Shown here one piece after another: positions 34,467-44,134 of a stretch of DNA of 64,000 bases; position 1 is the stretch's first letter, and each line of letters starts with the position of its first letter. Origin of the DNA: Phragmitibacter sp965284365. GTDB lineage: Bacteria > Verrucomicrobiota > Verrucomicrobiia > Verrucomicrobiales > Verrucomicrobiaceae. A program made the position numbers and the translations under genes. The notes beneath the pieces were generated by a model, which saw nothing but the letters and a program-made list of their open reading frames with translations, had not been told where the DNA came from and made no database searches. The stretch is from contig OZ260079.1 in assembly GCA_965284365.1 (NCBI GenBank), positions 3,906,001 to 3,970,000 of the forward strand, in the 5' to 3' direction.

Positions 34467-37085
34467 ATGGACTGGGACTCACCACTGTTGCTGCTTTTGA
34501 TTCTTCCCGCGCTGGCTTTGCTGGTGTGGGCGGAGCGTAAGTCGACCCATCCCATGTCCGCGATGCGGAAGCGCTGGCTGCTCATGCTGAGATGCCTCGG
34601 AATCCTGTTGGGACTGGCGGCGCTGGCCGGGCCTGCCAAAGTGGTTACCAGCACCCAACGTGCTGTAGTGCTCGTCCTGGATGCTTCGCAAAGTCTCGGA
34701 GAAGAAGGCGCCACTGCCGTGGCCCAGCGCGCCGAGGAGATCCGCAAAGGATTGCCCGCTGGGACTGAAGTGTCCCTCGTGGGATTCGCTCAGAAAGCGC
34801 AACTTCTGTCGCAGCCGGATCTTACCTGGAAGAAGGGTGGCGCTCTGGATGGAATACTGACAAGTGAGGGAAGCCAAAGCGACTATGCGGAGGCTTTGGA
34901 GTTCGCTCGTGCGCTGTTCCCGGCAGGCGCAGCACGCCACGTCGTGTTCGTCGGTGATGGCCAGGAGACACAGGGAGGTCTGCTCACCGCTGCCCGTGAG
35001 GCATCCCTCTCGGATGTTCACATCCACGCCGCTCCCGTCGCGGGACCACGCAAGCCGGATGTGCGGGTGAAGGAGGTTGTGCCCAGTCAGTCGCGCTTGC
35101 ATGAAGGGGCCGCTCTTAAATTGAACGTCGTTGTGGAGAGCACCCTCGATGGCACCGGCATCCTCAAGCTCTTTGAAAACGGTGTGGAAATGGAACGCCG
35201 GAATCTGACGCTGAAAGCTGGCGAGATTCGCGAGGAGGTATTCACGCGTCATCCGGGGGTGCGCAATATCTACAAATACCGCGCCACGCTGGAGGGATTT
35301 GTCGGTGACTCCATCCTCGGGAATAATGAAGCGCTCACTCTTGTCGATGTGCGCGGTCGCTTGCGGCTTCTTTATGTCGAAGGCGATCCAACCGAAGGCC
35401 AATACCTCGTGCAGGCCATGGAGAAGGAGAGCATCCAACTTGATGAACGTGCGCCCGGCGCGATCCCAACTACGCCGCAGGAATTGAGCGGCTATGATGG
35501 CGTCATCCTTTCCGATGTGCCCGCGCACAAAGTCGGAGAGAACGCCATGCGCGCCATCCGCGACTACGTGGACAAGCTCGGTGGTGGTTTCATCATGTTA
35601 GGTGGCCCCAATTCCTTCGGCGTTGGAGGTTATTTCCGAACCCCGATTGAGGAAATTCTGCCCGTCCGTCTTAAAGCCCCGGATGAAGAAGAAAAGCAAA
35701 GCAGCGCTCTGGCTCTCGTGATTGACCGGTCTGGCTCCATGGCGGGTGAGAAACTGGAGATGGCGAAGAGCGCCTCTATCGCCACCGCCGAAGTGCTCAC
35801 TCGCAATGACAGCATCGGTGTTTATGCTTTCGACAGTGAAGCCCACGTGGTCGTGCCGATGACCCGTCTTACTTCAACAGCTGCCGTGGCAGGACAAATT
35901 GCCGGCGTAGTGAGCGGGGGCGGGACCAATCTTTATCCCGCCATGTCGGAAGCTCGCAATCAGCTCCAACGCGTAAAAGCGAAGATCAAACACATGATCA
36001 TTCTCACCGACGGCCAAACCAGCGGACAGGGATATGAAGCGCTGGCCTCCCAGTGCCGTGCCGAGGGAACGACGATCTCCACTGTGGCCATCGGCGAAGG
36101 CGCCCACATAGGTCTTTTGCAAACCATCGCGAGTCTCGGTGGCGGACAGTCCTATACCACACTGGACAGTAGCAACATCACCCGGATCTTTACCCAGGAC
36201 ACCCTCATTCACACCGGTCGCATGATTCGGGAGGACGCCTTCACACCGCAGTTGGTGGAGCGGCATCCCATCCTGCAAGGCTGGGAGAAGTTCGATCCGC
36301 CGCCGTTGCTGGGCTATGTAAAGACTTTGCGGAAAGGCACCGCGCAAGTGCCGCTCGTCACCGATCTCGGAGAGCCTTTGCTGGCGCATTGGCGCTACGG
36401 TCTTGGAAAGACCACGGCCTTCACCTCCGATGCGAAAAGCCGTTGGGCCAGTCTGTGGATCAGCCGTTGGAGTGGGTTTGGGCAGTTCTGGTCTCAGGTG
36501 CTTCGCGAGACGGCCCGTCCTCCGCAGGGTCAGGGCATGGACTTACGAGCGAGCCTTAACGACGGCGTGGCGCAGATCAGTGTGGACGTGCTGCAGGATG
36601 CAGGCACTCGGGGCAATGAAGCGACTGTCAACGCGGAAGCTTTCTTTGCCGCGACCGAAGCGCTAGGCGCCCCCTTAAAGCCGGTGCAAGCTCTCAACCT
36701 GCGGCAATCTGGTCCGGGCCTGTATGAGAGCAGCTTTAAGCCGGATCAACCCGGCGTGTATCTGATCCGCGCTCAGAGTGGCGCGCAAATGGTAACCGCA
36801 GGCCTCGTTCACAACCCAAGCGGCGAGGTCAGTCTCGGCACTGTCAATGAGAAGCTCCTCCGCGAAGTAGCTCAGGTGACGGGCGGCAGCTATCTGGAAA
36901 ACAATGTTCTCCCCGACTTGGGTGCAGTCAAAGCCCGGCGCTATGTGGAACTTTGGCCTTATCTGGTCATCGCCATGTTGCTGGTGTTCCTGGCAGACGT
37001 CGCCGTGCGTCGTTGGGAGCATGTGCTCGGCCTTTGGGAAATGGCCACGGGTTGGATATCATCCGGCTCGAAGGCGAAATCGTAA
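34467..37085 (+). CDS. Large membrane protein with two vWA-type domains
   Basis: 872 residues from ATG at 34467 (a TTG codon just upstream could add one residue). Two N-terminal helices (about 7-24, 36-58), then a first, degenerate vWA-like domain starting AVVLVLDASQSLGEE, with DxSxS. An Ig-like part and a class I amidotransferase-like segment follow (about 285-400, RLRLLYVEGDPTEGQYLVQAM; IRDYVDKLGGGFIMLGGPNSF), then a full vWA domain (ALALVIDRSGSMAGEKLEMA, DxSxS plus HMIILTDGQTSG). A single C-terminal helix (about 829-847) and a short cytosolic tail end the protein. This mirrors known large vWA proteins that close MoxR operons. A 97-base gap separates it from the gene before. Confidence 0.88.
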   Translation: MDWDSPLLLLLILPALALLVWAERKSTHPMSAMRKRWLLMLRCLGILLGLAALAGPAKVVTSTQRAVVLVLDASQSLGEEGATAVAQRAEEIRKGLPAGTEVSLVGFAQKAQLLSQPDLTWKKGGALDGILTSEGSQSDYAEALEFARALFPAGAARHVVFVGDGQETQGGLLTAAREASLSDVHIHAAPVAGPRKPDVRVKEVVPSQSRLHEGAALKLNVVVESTLDGTGILKLFENGVEMERRNLTLKAGEIREEVFTRHPGVRNIYKYRATLEGFVGDSILGNNEALTLVDVRGRLRLLYVEGDPTEGQYLVQAMEKESIQLDERAPGAIPTTPQELSGYDGVILSDVPAHKVGENAMRAIRDYVDKLGGGFIMLGGPNSFGVGGYFRTPIEEILPVRLKAPDEEEKQSSALALVIDRSGSMAGEKLEMAKSASIATAEVLTRNDSIGVYAFDSEAHVVVPMTRLTSTAAVAGQIAGVVSGGGTNLYPAMSEARNQLQRVKAKIKHMIILTDGQTSGQGYEALASQCRAEGTTISTVAIGEGAHIGLLQTIASLGGGQSYTTLDSSNITRIFTQDTLIHTGRMIREDAFTPQLVERHPILQGWEKFDPPPLLGYVKTLRKGTAQVPLVTDLGEPLLAHWRYGLGKTTAFTSDAKSRWASLWISRWSGFGQFWSQVLRETARPPQGQGMDLRASLNDGVAQISVDVLQDAGTRGNEATVNAEAFFAATEALGAPLKPVQALNLRQSGPGLYESSFKPDQPGVYLIRAQSGAQMVTAGLVHNPSGEVSLGTVNEKLLREVAQVTGGSYLENNVLPDLGAVKARRYVELWPYLVIAMLLVFLADVAVRRWEHVLGLWEMATGWISSGSKAKS

Positions 37086-37168
37086 GCTTACAAAGGGGAT
37101 GACAGGGAACTTTGGGGTAAGACTTGCCCCGCACGGAAGGCCCCGCTAACTTGGCTACCGTACCGATC

Positions 37169-37660
37169 ATGGCAAAACTCACCGAGGAACAGAAACAGGC
37201 AGTGGCCCAATGGGCGACTGAAGGCGCGACTTTAAACGACATTCAGAGCCGTCTGAAGGAATCGTTCGGCATCGTGCTGACGTATTTCGACACTCGTTTG
37301 CTGGTCATGGAATTGGAGATCAAGCTGGTGGATAAGAAAAAGGAAGCGGAAATTGCTGCTGCTGCTGCTCCGCCTGCTGACCTGCCCCGAAGCCCGAGTG
37401 GCGAGGCTCCAGAGGCACTCGACGATGAGTGGATGTCACCCGACGCACCTGCTGGCGGCCAAGTGTCCGTAACCTTGGATGAGCTTGCCATCCCAGGCAC
37501 CATGGTGAGTGGCAAAGTGACTTTCAGTGACGGCAAGCGCGTTCCCTGGTTCCTGGATAACCATGGACGCCTGAGCCTGCGCCCGGAGGATCCTGCGTAT
37601 CAGCCGCCACCGGCAGACATCCCTGCATTCCAGCAGCAGCTTCAGCAGTTGCTGAGATAA
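37169..37660 (+). CDS. Small soluble protein of unknown function
   Basis: 163 residues from MAKLTEEQKQAVAQWATEGA. The N-terminal 60 residues look like a helical DNA-binding or adaptor unit (LTEEQKQAVAQWATEGATL, NDIQSRLKESFGIVLTYFD resembles a helix-turn-helix with an 'ATL.DIQ.RL.E.FG' pattern). A Pro/Ala-rich linker follows (80-112), then a compact beta domain (VTLDELAIPGTMVSGKVTF, RVPWFLDNHGRLSL) and a Gln-rich end. I recognise no family. The frame is open 15 codons upstream, but this ATG gives the more natural start. Located between the vWA operon and the addB-like gene, 33 bases before the latter. Confidence 0.7.
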   Translation: MAKLTEEQKQAVAQWATEGATLNDIQSRLKESFGIVLTYFDTRLLVMELEIKLVDKKKEAEIAAAAAPPADLPRSPSGEAPEALDDEWMSPDAPAGGQVSVTLDELAIPGTMVSGKVTFSDGKRVPWFLDNHGRLSLRPEDPAYQPPPADIPAFQQQLQQLLR

Positions 37661-37693
37661 GCATCGATTGATTTCCCCCTGATTGGGACACAC

Positions 37694-40615
37694 ATGGCCA
37701 AGGTGACGGACAAAGGAGCAATCCAGCGGCACTTTTGGGGCTGGGATCAACCCGTCCTCCATAAGGCTGCGGAATGGCTCATGCAAGGCTGGGCTGGCGG
37801 CGAGTTGAACCTTGATGGCACGCTCATTCTGACAGCGACGGCAGAGGCCGGACGGCGCTTGCGCGAAGAGTTGGCCAAGGCTGCGGCTGAAAAAAATGGC
37901 GCTGTCTTCGCACCCAATGTCTGGCCCCCTGAAGTCACTCTGACTTGGAATCTGTCACCCGGTCAGACGCCGTCCCGCGTGCAGAGGCGTCTCGCCTGGG
38001 CCTCCGTCCTGGAAGGAATCGAAGGGCAAAAATTTGCGACCCTCTTCCCCATATTGCCGCAAGGGAATCGGGATGACTGGGCCGTGAGTGTGGCCGAAAC
38101 GCTGATGGCACTACAGGAGTCCGTTGGCGGAGGAGGAAAGTCTTTTGCGGATATCGCGGAAAGCCTCAAGGACGGAACAGATGCGCAACGCTGGAACGAA
38201 CTAGCCGCCTTGCATCAAGCTTACGACGCGGCCCTCGCCAAAATGGGCCTGCGTGATACTCAAGCGCTCAAGCGCGAAGCGTCTCAAAACGGTGCCATTC
38301 CGGAAGGCGTGACACAAATCGTTGTCTTCGCCGTGGCAGAGTTGCCCATGTTGGTGCGGGATTGGTTGCGGGCAGTCGCAAAGAAGCTGCCAGTGAAAAT
38401 CTTCATACAAGCCCCTGAAGAAGAGGCGGGCGCTTTCGATGATCTCGGCATGCCCGAGACCCCGCTTTGGTCAGGATCGGATCGCCACATCGAGTTGGGG
38501 GAAGCGCACCTGCACTTGCTGAATGATGGTGCGCAACAGGCAGGCTGCGCCATCAATCTTGTCCGCGCCGCAGCAGGGCAGGGGAAACGTGTCGGCATTG
38601 GCGTATGTGATGTCGCTCTGACCGATCCGCTTAAAGGCGCTTTCGCGGCCGAGAGCGTGCACGCCTTTGATCCAGCCGGGGAAGCAGCCAGCCGCCATGC
38701 TTTGTTGGAAGTATTAAAGCGCTGGCGTCAGTTTTCAGAAACCGGCAACTGGAAATCCTTCAGCGTCTTCATCCGTCAATCGGACGTTCTCAGCGTCGTG
38801 GCAGATGGCTTGGAGGTACGGCAGGAGGAAGTCCTGGAACTCGTGGATGACTTCTTCGCCGAGCGCATTCCTCCATCGCTGGAATTGGCGATCTCCCTGA
38901 GTCAGGTCAAAGTGCGGGAAGGCCGCAACCCTGAAGAGCAGGCACGTCTTGAGAAGAAACGCGTGAAACTGCAGGCCCTGCTCACAGGAGTGAAGAGCCG
39001 CATGGACCGCTGGCGCAGGGAGAAATCGCTCACGCAGGCATTGCGCGCCATTCTCGAGTGGCTTTATGGCGAACGCGCTTTCCATGCCAATCTTGAGCAG
39101 GATCAGGACTACATGGCTTTGTTGGGTGAGGCACTTCAACTCGCTGCCGAAGTCGAGGAGGCAGCTCAACACTTGGGCCATGTCTCCAGCCTCAGTCAAC
39201 AGTTGTCCGTTGTGCTTACGGAACTGGCCGGGGTGTCTCTGCCTGAGCGGCGCACCGATGTGGATCTGGTGCTTTACGGTTGGCTGGAGCTGCTCTGGGA
39301 ACCAGCCGAAACCCTGGTGCTCTGTGGCTTTAATGATGAAGCCGTGCCCGGCAAACCTGCCGTGGATGCGTTTCTTCCCGACCATGTGCGCGAAGGTCTC
39401 GGCCTGCCTTGTCAGGCCAGTCGCCGTGCGCGCGATGCGTATTTGCTGAGTGCCATCGCGGGACAGCGCCCCGGTGCCGGGCGTCTGCACCTCGTGCTGG
39501 GACAGACCAGTCAACAGGGCGATGTCTTGCGGCCTTCACGACTTTTGTTCGCCTGTGATGACGAGGTGCTTTTGGAGCGCGTCCGCACCCTCTTCCCGGA
39601 GAAGACGCAAGCCGGCAGCACGAAAGAAGCGGCGCGCCAAGTCGCATGGAAATTGAAGCCACGTCGCGTGGAGGGCATGGTGACCAAGGTTTCTGTGAGC
39701 CTGCTTACCTCGTATCTCAATTGCCCTTTAAGGTGCTATTTTGAAAGGTTCCTGCACATGGAAAGCCCGGACGCAGGCCAGCGGGAAATGACGGCGGGGG
39801 ATTTCGGAAATCTCATTCACGACTCGCTCCGCATACTCGGCGATAGCGATGAACTTCGAGAAGGCATCGCCGAACCCAAACTGCGTGAACTTCTGTCGGC
39901 AGAACTTGCCCGTCTGGCGAAATCAAAGTGGGGAACACAACCTTTCCTTTCCACCGCGATCCAAATCGAGACCGCCGAGCGACGTCTGGAGCACCTGTCG
40001 ACGAAGCAGGTGGAACTGTATCAGCAGGGCTGGCGTATCCAGGAGATCGAATATGATTTCGGTCAAGACGGCGCGCTGTTGTTGGGTGGTCTGCCATTCA
40101 AGGGACGCATGGATCGCGTGGACGTGATGACGGCTGGCCCGGACAAAGGCGCGCTGCGCATCTGGGATTACAAGACTCGCTCAAAAGCAGGCTCACCCGC
40201 TGAATCTCACTGCAAAAAAGTGAGCGATCGTGAGCAAGAGGCCAATCCCGATAACGAATGGCGCTGGTTCGAAGGCGCCGATGGCACAACGCAGAATTGG
40301 TTGGATCTGCAGCTGCCTCTCTATGTCTGGGCCGCCCAACAGATCTGGAAGGACGCTCCTCGTATCGAGGTGGGTTACGCGCACCTGCCTGCAGCCGTCA
40401 CGGACACAGAGTATCAGGTCTGGACAGAATTGGACGCCGCGACCGTGGACGCTGCGGTGGCCTGCGCCGAGGAGATTATCCGCCGCATGCAGGCCGGGAT
40501 ATTCTGGCCTCCTGTGGAAAGGCGTTACGAAGATGACTTCTCTGAAATACTGCTGCAGGACGCTGCTTCGTCTGTTGACCCTGTAAATTTGTTGGAGGAG
40601 GCGACTGTCGAATGA
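37694..40615 (+). CDS. AddB/RexB-like nuclease subunit, PD-(D/E)XK
   Basis: 973 residues. The C-terminal third is a PD-(D/E)XK nuclease of the RecB type: SVSLLTSYLNCPLRCYFERF, then FGNLIHDSL, then PFKGRMDRVDVM with LRIWDYKTRSK supplying the D...D-x-K core. The larger N-terminal part is a helicase-like fold that has lost ATP binding: no Walker A was found, as in AddB. Works with the next gene as the AddAB (RexAB) complex, resecting double-strand breaks for recombination. AddB usually carries an iron-sulfur cluster held by four Cys around the nuclease; here only CPLRC is seen and the C-terminal trio is absent. The overlap of four bases (ATGA) with the next start supports a complex. Residues near GFNDEAVPGKPAVDAFLPD are typical for AddB. 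Confidence 0.87.
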   Translation: MAKVTDKGAIQRHFWGWDQPVLHKAAEWLMQGWAGGELNLDGTLILTATAEAGRRLREELAKAAAEKNGAVFAPNVWPPEVTLTWNLSPGQTPSRVQRRLAWASVLEGIEGQKFATLFPILPQGNRDDWAVSVAETLMALQESVGGGGKSFADIAESLKDGTDAQRWNELAALHQAYDAALAKMGLRDTQALKREASQNGAIPEGVTQIVVFAVAELPMLVRDWLRAVAKKLPVKIFIQAPEEEAGAFDDLGMPETPLWSGSDRHIELGEAHLHLLNDGAQQAGCAINLVRAAAGQGKRVGIGVCDVALTDPLKGAFAAESVHAFDPAGEAASRHALLEVLKRWRQFSETGNWKSFSVFIRQSDVLSVVADGLEVRQEEVLELVDDFFAERIPPSLELAISLSQVKVREGRNPEEQARLEKKRVKLQALLTGVKSRMDRWRREKSLTQALRAILEWLYGERAFHANLEQDQDYMALLGEALQLAAEVEEAAQHLGHVSSLSQQLSVVLTELAGVSLPERRTDVDLVLYGWLELLWEPAETLVLCGFNDEAVPGKPAVDAFLPDHVREGLGLPCQASRRARDAYLLSAIAGQRPGAGRLHLVLGQTSQQGDVLRPSRLLFACDDEVLLERVRTLFPEKTQAGSTKEAARQVAWKLKPRRVEGMVTKVSVSLLTSYLNCPLRCYFERFLHMESPDAGQREMTAGDFGNLIHDSLRILGDSDELREGIAEPKLRELLSAELARLAKSKWGTQPFLSTAIQIETAERRLEHLSTKQVELYQQGWRIQEIEYDFGQDGALLLGGLPFKGRMDRVDVMTAGPDKGALRIWDYKTRSKAGSPAESHCKKVSDREQEANPDNEWRWFEGADGTTQNWLDLQLPLYVWAAQQIWKDAPRIEVGYAHLPAAVTDTEYQVWTELDAATVDAAVACAEEIIRRMQAGIFWPPVERRYEDDFSEILLQDAASSVDPVNLLEEATVE

Positions 40616-43600
40616 GCGTCTCCGAGAAACAACTGATCATGACAAACATGATCATCCGGGCATCCGCCGGATCAGGGAAAACCTATGAACTGGTGAAGCG
40701 TCTACTGCGCCTGCTAGCTTTGGGTGAAAAGCCGGAGACATTGGTCGCACTGACGTTTACGCGGAAGGCTGCTGGCGAGTTCTTTTCCCGCTTGCTGCAA
40801 AAGCTCGCGGAACTGGCAGAGAAACCGCATGAGGCTGGCGATTATCTCACCGAACTGAATGCGGATGCGCGTCAGCAATGTCTATCGCTCCTGCGTGTGC
40901 TGACACACAAGATGGACCGTCTGCGGCTGGGCACACTGGACAGCTTCTTCGCCACCATGGTGCAGGCTCTGCCCTTTGAGCTGGGCATTACGGGCATGGG
41001 CGCGATCATGTCGGAGGAGGAGAAGGTCGAAGCGCATGAGGAAGTGCTCGATTCCATCCTGCTTGATCTCATGCGTCCGGAGAATGAGGCCGCGCGGAGG
41101 CAGCTCGTGGAAGCCTGGAAAATGGCAACGCTGGGGGAGGAGAAAAACACGCCCGTGAAGCACTTCCGTCAGATGATGACGGATCTGCATGAACTTTTCC
41201 TGGAGTGTCCTGATACGAAACGCTGGGGCGCTGCCCAAGCAATCTGGCTGGATCAAAATGCTTCCGTCTGGCATAGCGACGGAGAGCTTCAGGCGGCGGT
41301 CGCCACACTGAAGGAGAACCTGCCAGGCGGTCTCTTCAATGCGAAAGCTGAAGCGAAGCTCAAGGATTGGTACAGGGAACTTGCCAACTTCCAGCCCGGC
41401 ACGCCATTGGGCGAGGCTACGGCTTACATGTTGGATGCAAAGCGCGGAGATGTGGCTGCACTCAGCACTGCCAATGCGGAGTGGATGATGTGGAAGAAAG
41501 TGAAACTACCCCAAGCGGCAGGCACTGCGCTCTTCCATCTCCTGCGTCTCATTGTGGGTCGCACGCTTATGAGCGCGTGCCAGCACACGCAGGGCCAGGC
41601 ACGGCTCGTGCACCTGTATGAATCCACCTGGCAGCGTTTGGTCCGCTCCAAAGGCAAACTGACCTTTGGCGACCTCACCTTGCTCCTCAATGGCAGCCTG
41701 CGCAGCGGTGCTGTACCCGCAGAGACCAGTTGGGACGACCATTGGAGCCAATTGCGGCTGGACATGGAATACCGGCTGAATGAGCGGTATGACCACTGGC
41801 TCTTTGATGAGTTCCAGGACACCAGCCTCCGGCAGTGGCGTGTGCTGGAAAACTTGGTCGATGAGGTGCTGCAAGATGCCGAAGCGCGCCGCTCGTTTTT
41901 CGCAGTAGGCGACCTGAAGCAGAGCCTCTATCTCTGGCGTGAGGCGGAGCCGGAATTGTTTCTCGGGGTTGAGGACAAATACCAGGCGCACCGCATGGAG
42001 CAGAAATCGCTGCGTGTTTCATGGCGCTCATCGCCGCAAGTGCTGCACTTGGTGAACAAGGTCTTCGGCGAGCAATCGGCAATCAAGGCTGCTCTTCCCG
42101 GCGCCTTGCAATGGTGGGCCTTTGATGAGCACATGGCTTCAGATAAAAACCAGGCCAGACTGGGCTATGCCGGCGTCCTGGTGGCGGAAGATAAATCACT
42201 GAAGCTGGAAGCCACCGCGAATTTGCTTCGGGAGATTCAGCCGCTCGCGCGTGGACTTTCCTGCGCGATTCTCGTCCGATCGAATGACAAGGCTCAGGAA
42301 TGGGCCACCGATCTGCGCACTGCGCTTGGTTGGGAAGTAGTGTGTGAATCCGTGGAATCTATCGCGACGGATAACCCTGCCTGTGTGGCCTTGCTCAGCC
42401 TCATCACCCTAGCCTCGCATCCCGGGGATACGCTGGCTTGGGAGCATCTGCTCATGACTCCTCTGGGGCCTTGGTTGCAGCAGCATGAGCTGACCCGTCC
42501 CAACGTTTCCCGTATGGTGCGCACCGTGATTGGCGTGAGTGGTTTCATGGCCGCAGCCGAAGCATGGACGGGGAATCTGCGGCTGGCAGCCGGTGCCACG
42601 GCGTTCGATGAATTTACTGAAGCGCGTCTCCGCCGTTTTCTGGAAATGGCAGCAGCCTTTGATGAAACCGGCAGCCGGGATGTGGACGCCTTCCTGCGGC
42701 AGGCTCGCGGCCACCAGGTTGCGGGCATGGGTGGTTCGGAAGCACTCCAAGTCATGACCATTCACAAGAGCAAAGGCTTGGAGTTTGACGTCGTGATTCT
42801 TCCCGAATTGCTGGTCACCAGTCTCGACGATGCCCGGCGCGCCTCGCTCCTCTCAGAGCGCAATGCAAATGGTGAGATCGCCTGGATCCTGGAGAAGCCG
42901 GTCAAGGAAGTGCTGGAGTGGGATGGCCGCCTGCTCAGCAATGTGCAACAGCTCAAAAATCGTGCGGCCTTTGAGGGGCTGTGCCGCACCTACGTGGCCA
43001 TGACACGTGCCAAGCGAGCACTGTACTTGATCCATCATTCCGGGCGATCCAATCCCCAAAAGAGCGAGGCTGGCCTGATCATGGCTGCGCTGACCTCGGA
43101 CGAGGAATGTCCAGACTACCTACTCGGAAGTGGTGCGCCCCTGATCTGCCACTTCGAAACCGGTCCCCGCAACTGGTTTGAAACGGATCCTTTAAAACCT
43201 GTTCAGTCCGAAATCGCTCAGGCCATCTCGGGGGAAGCGCGTCCTTTACGTGAGCTGCTGGCGCAGGTGGGTGGCGTATCCGTACGCCGCACTCCTTCCG
43301 GTGAGGAGACCCATCAGGTGAATGGCATGGCCTTGCTCTCCGCTGGCCGCGAATCATCTCGACTCACCGGTCTGCTTGCACACCGTCTCTTTGAAACCGT
43401 ACCTTTGTTAGCCGTTTGGGATGAGGAGGCGGTCAAGCATGCCTGGAACACACGCCCGGACTATAAAGCTGGCCCAGCGGAAGAAACCATCCAGACCCTC
43501 GTGATGAAGTGCCTGCAGAACAAGGAAGTCCAACCCTGGTTCCTGGCGGCGCTTCATCGCGAAATCTGGCGGGAGCGCAAGTTCGACCTCTTCCTGAAGG

Positions 43601-43854
43601 ATGAATGGATTACAGGCCAGCTCGATCGTGTGGTGGTCGAGCGGAACGCCAGCGGTAAAACCCTCTCTGCTACCATCCTCGATTTTAAAACTGACGCAGT
43701 GGCTGATGATGCCGCGATGCAAAAGCGAGCCCGGGCTTACCAGCCTCAACTACTGCTCTACCAGCAGGCCGTCAGTCGCCTTACCGGCCTCGAGGCAGAA
43801 AAGATCAAGTCAGCTCTGGTCTTCACGGCAGTGGCGCGCTTACTTTGGGTCTGA
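40612..43854 (+). CDS. AddA/RexA-like helicase-nuclease (UvrD superfamily)
   Basis: 1080 residues, superfamily 1A helicase. Motif I is RASAGSGKTYELV (about 16-28), motif Ia ALTFTRKAAGEF, motif II HWLFDEFQDTS (about 396-406), motif III AVGDLKQSLYLWR, motif V/VI VMTIHKSKGLEFDVVILPE and YVAMTRAKRALYL. The C-terminal domain has GQLDRVVVER and TILDFKTDAV, the D...D-x-K nuclease core of AddA. Drives DNA unwinding and digestion at double-strand ends in concert with the preceding subunit. The start is ATG overlapping the AddB-like stop; a further ATG lies 9 codons on. It ends rather abruptly after LVFTAVARLLWV, at the place where AddA proteins normally stop. Confidence 0.92.
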   Translation: MSVSEKQLIMTNMIIRASAGSGKTYELVKRLLRLLALGEKPETLVALTFTRKAAGEFFSRLLQKLAELAEKPHEAGDYLTELNADARQQCLSLLRVLTHKMDRLRLGTLDSFFATMVQALPFELGITGMGAIMSEEEKVEAHEEVLDSILLDLMRPENEAARRQLVEAWKMATLGEEKNTPVKHFRQMMTDLHELFLECPDTKRWGAAQAIWLDQNASVWHSDGELQAAVATLKENLPGGLFNAKAEAKLKDWYRELANFQPGTPLGEATAYMLDAKRGDVAALSTANAEWMMWKKVKLPQAAGTALFHLLRLIVGRTLMSACQHTQGQARLVHLYESTWQRLVRSKGKLTFGDLTLLLNGSLRSGAVPAETSWDDHWSQLRLDMEYRLNERYDHWLFDEFQDTSLRQWRVLENLVDEVLQDAEARRSFFAVGDLKQSLYLWREAEPELFLGVEDKYQAHRMEQKSLRVSWRSSPQVLHLVNKVFGEQSAIKAALPGALQWWAFDEHMASDKNQARLGYAGVLVAEDKSLKLEATANLLREIQPLARGLSCAILVRSNDKAQEWATDLRTALGWEVVCESVESIATDNPACVALLSLITLASHPGDTLAWEHLLMTPLGPWLQQHELTRPNVSRMVRTVIGVSGFMAAAEAWTGNLRLAAGATAFDEFTEARLRRFLEMAAAFDETGSRDVDAFLRQARGHQVAGMGGSEALQVMTIHKSKGLEFDVVILPELLVTSLDDARRASLLSERNANGEIAWILEKPVKEVLEWDGRLLSNVQQLKNRAAFEGLCRTYVAMTRAKRALYLIHHSGRSNPQKSEAGLIMAALTSDEECPDYLLGSGAPLICHFETGPRNWFETDPLKPVQSEIAQAISGEARPLRELLAQVGGVSVRRTPSGEETHQVNGMALLSAGRESSRLTGLLAHRLFETVPLLAVWDEEAVKHAWNTRPDYKAGPAEETIQTLVMKCLQNKEVQPWFLAALHREIWRERKFDLFLKDEWITGQLDRVVVERNASGKTLSATILDFKTDAVADDAAMQKRARAYQPQLLLYQQAVSRLTGLEAEKIKSALVFTAVARLLWV

Positions 43855-43927
43855 CCCCACCCACTGTTTTTGTGTGCCGTGTTGAGATTGTTGTGAGATT
43901 TTGAGGCAGCGGCAGCGCTTTGTGTGT

Positions 43928-44065
43928 ATGAAATGCCGTTCCGTCCTCGCTGTTATGTGCTCGTTTGGAATTGCGGCAGTACAGCACATGCAGGCGCAGA
44001 CTGGGACAGATGGAGTCGCGTTGTTGGATGAGGCGCCTCGACCGTGGGAAGAGAAGATGTGTTAA
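43928..44065 (+). CDS. Short secreted peptide or truncated gene start, 45 residues
   Basis: Too short for standard ORF lists. ATG at 43928 reads MKCRSVLAVMCSFGIAAVQH, a complete signal peptide with a positively charged start and hydrophobic core, followed by MQAQTGTDGVALLDEAPRPW and EEKMC before a TAA stop. It may be the 5' remnant of a larger secreted protein gene cut by deletion, because signal peptides rarely stand with so short a mature part (about 20 residues). It precedes the secreted glycoside-hydrolase-like gene by 69 bases on the same strand. Confidence 0.4.
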   Translation: MKCRSVLAVMCSFGIAAVQHMQAQTGTDGVALLDEAPRPWEEKMC

Positions 44066-44134
44066 TAACGAAAGTGAAGTGGCGCAACGCGCAGATTCTT
44101 GTCAGAAACGATCTTTCTGTCTCGCATTAGTCCC

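Noticed and set aside
34479..35528. Minus-strand ORF of 349 codons
   Set aside because: Antisense to the vWA gene at 34467; high GC content leaves long open shadow frames.
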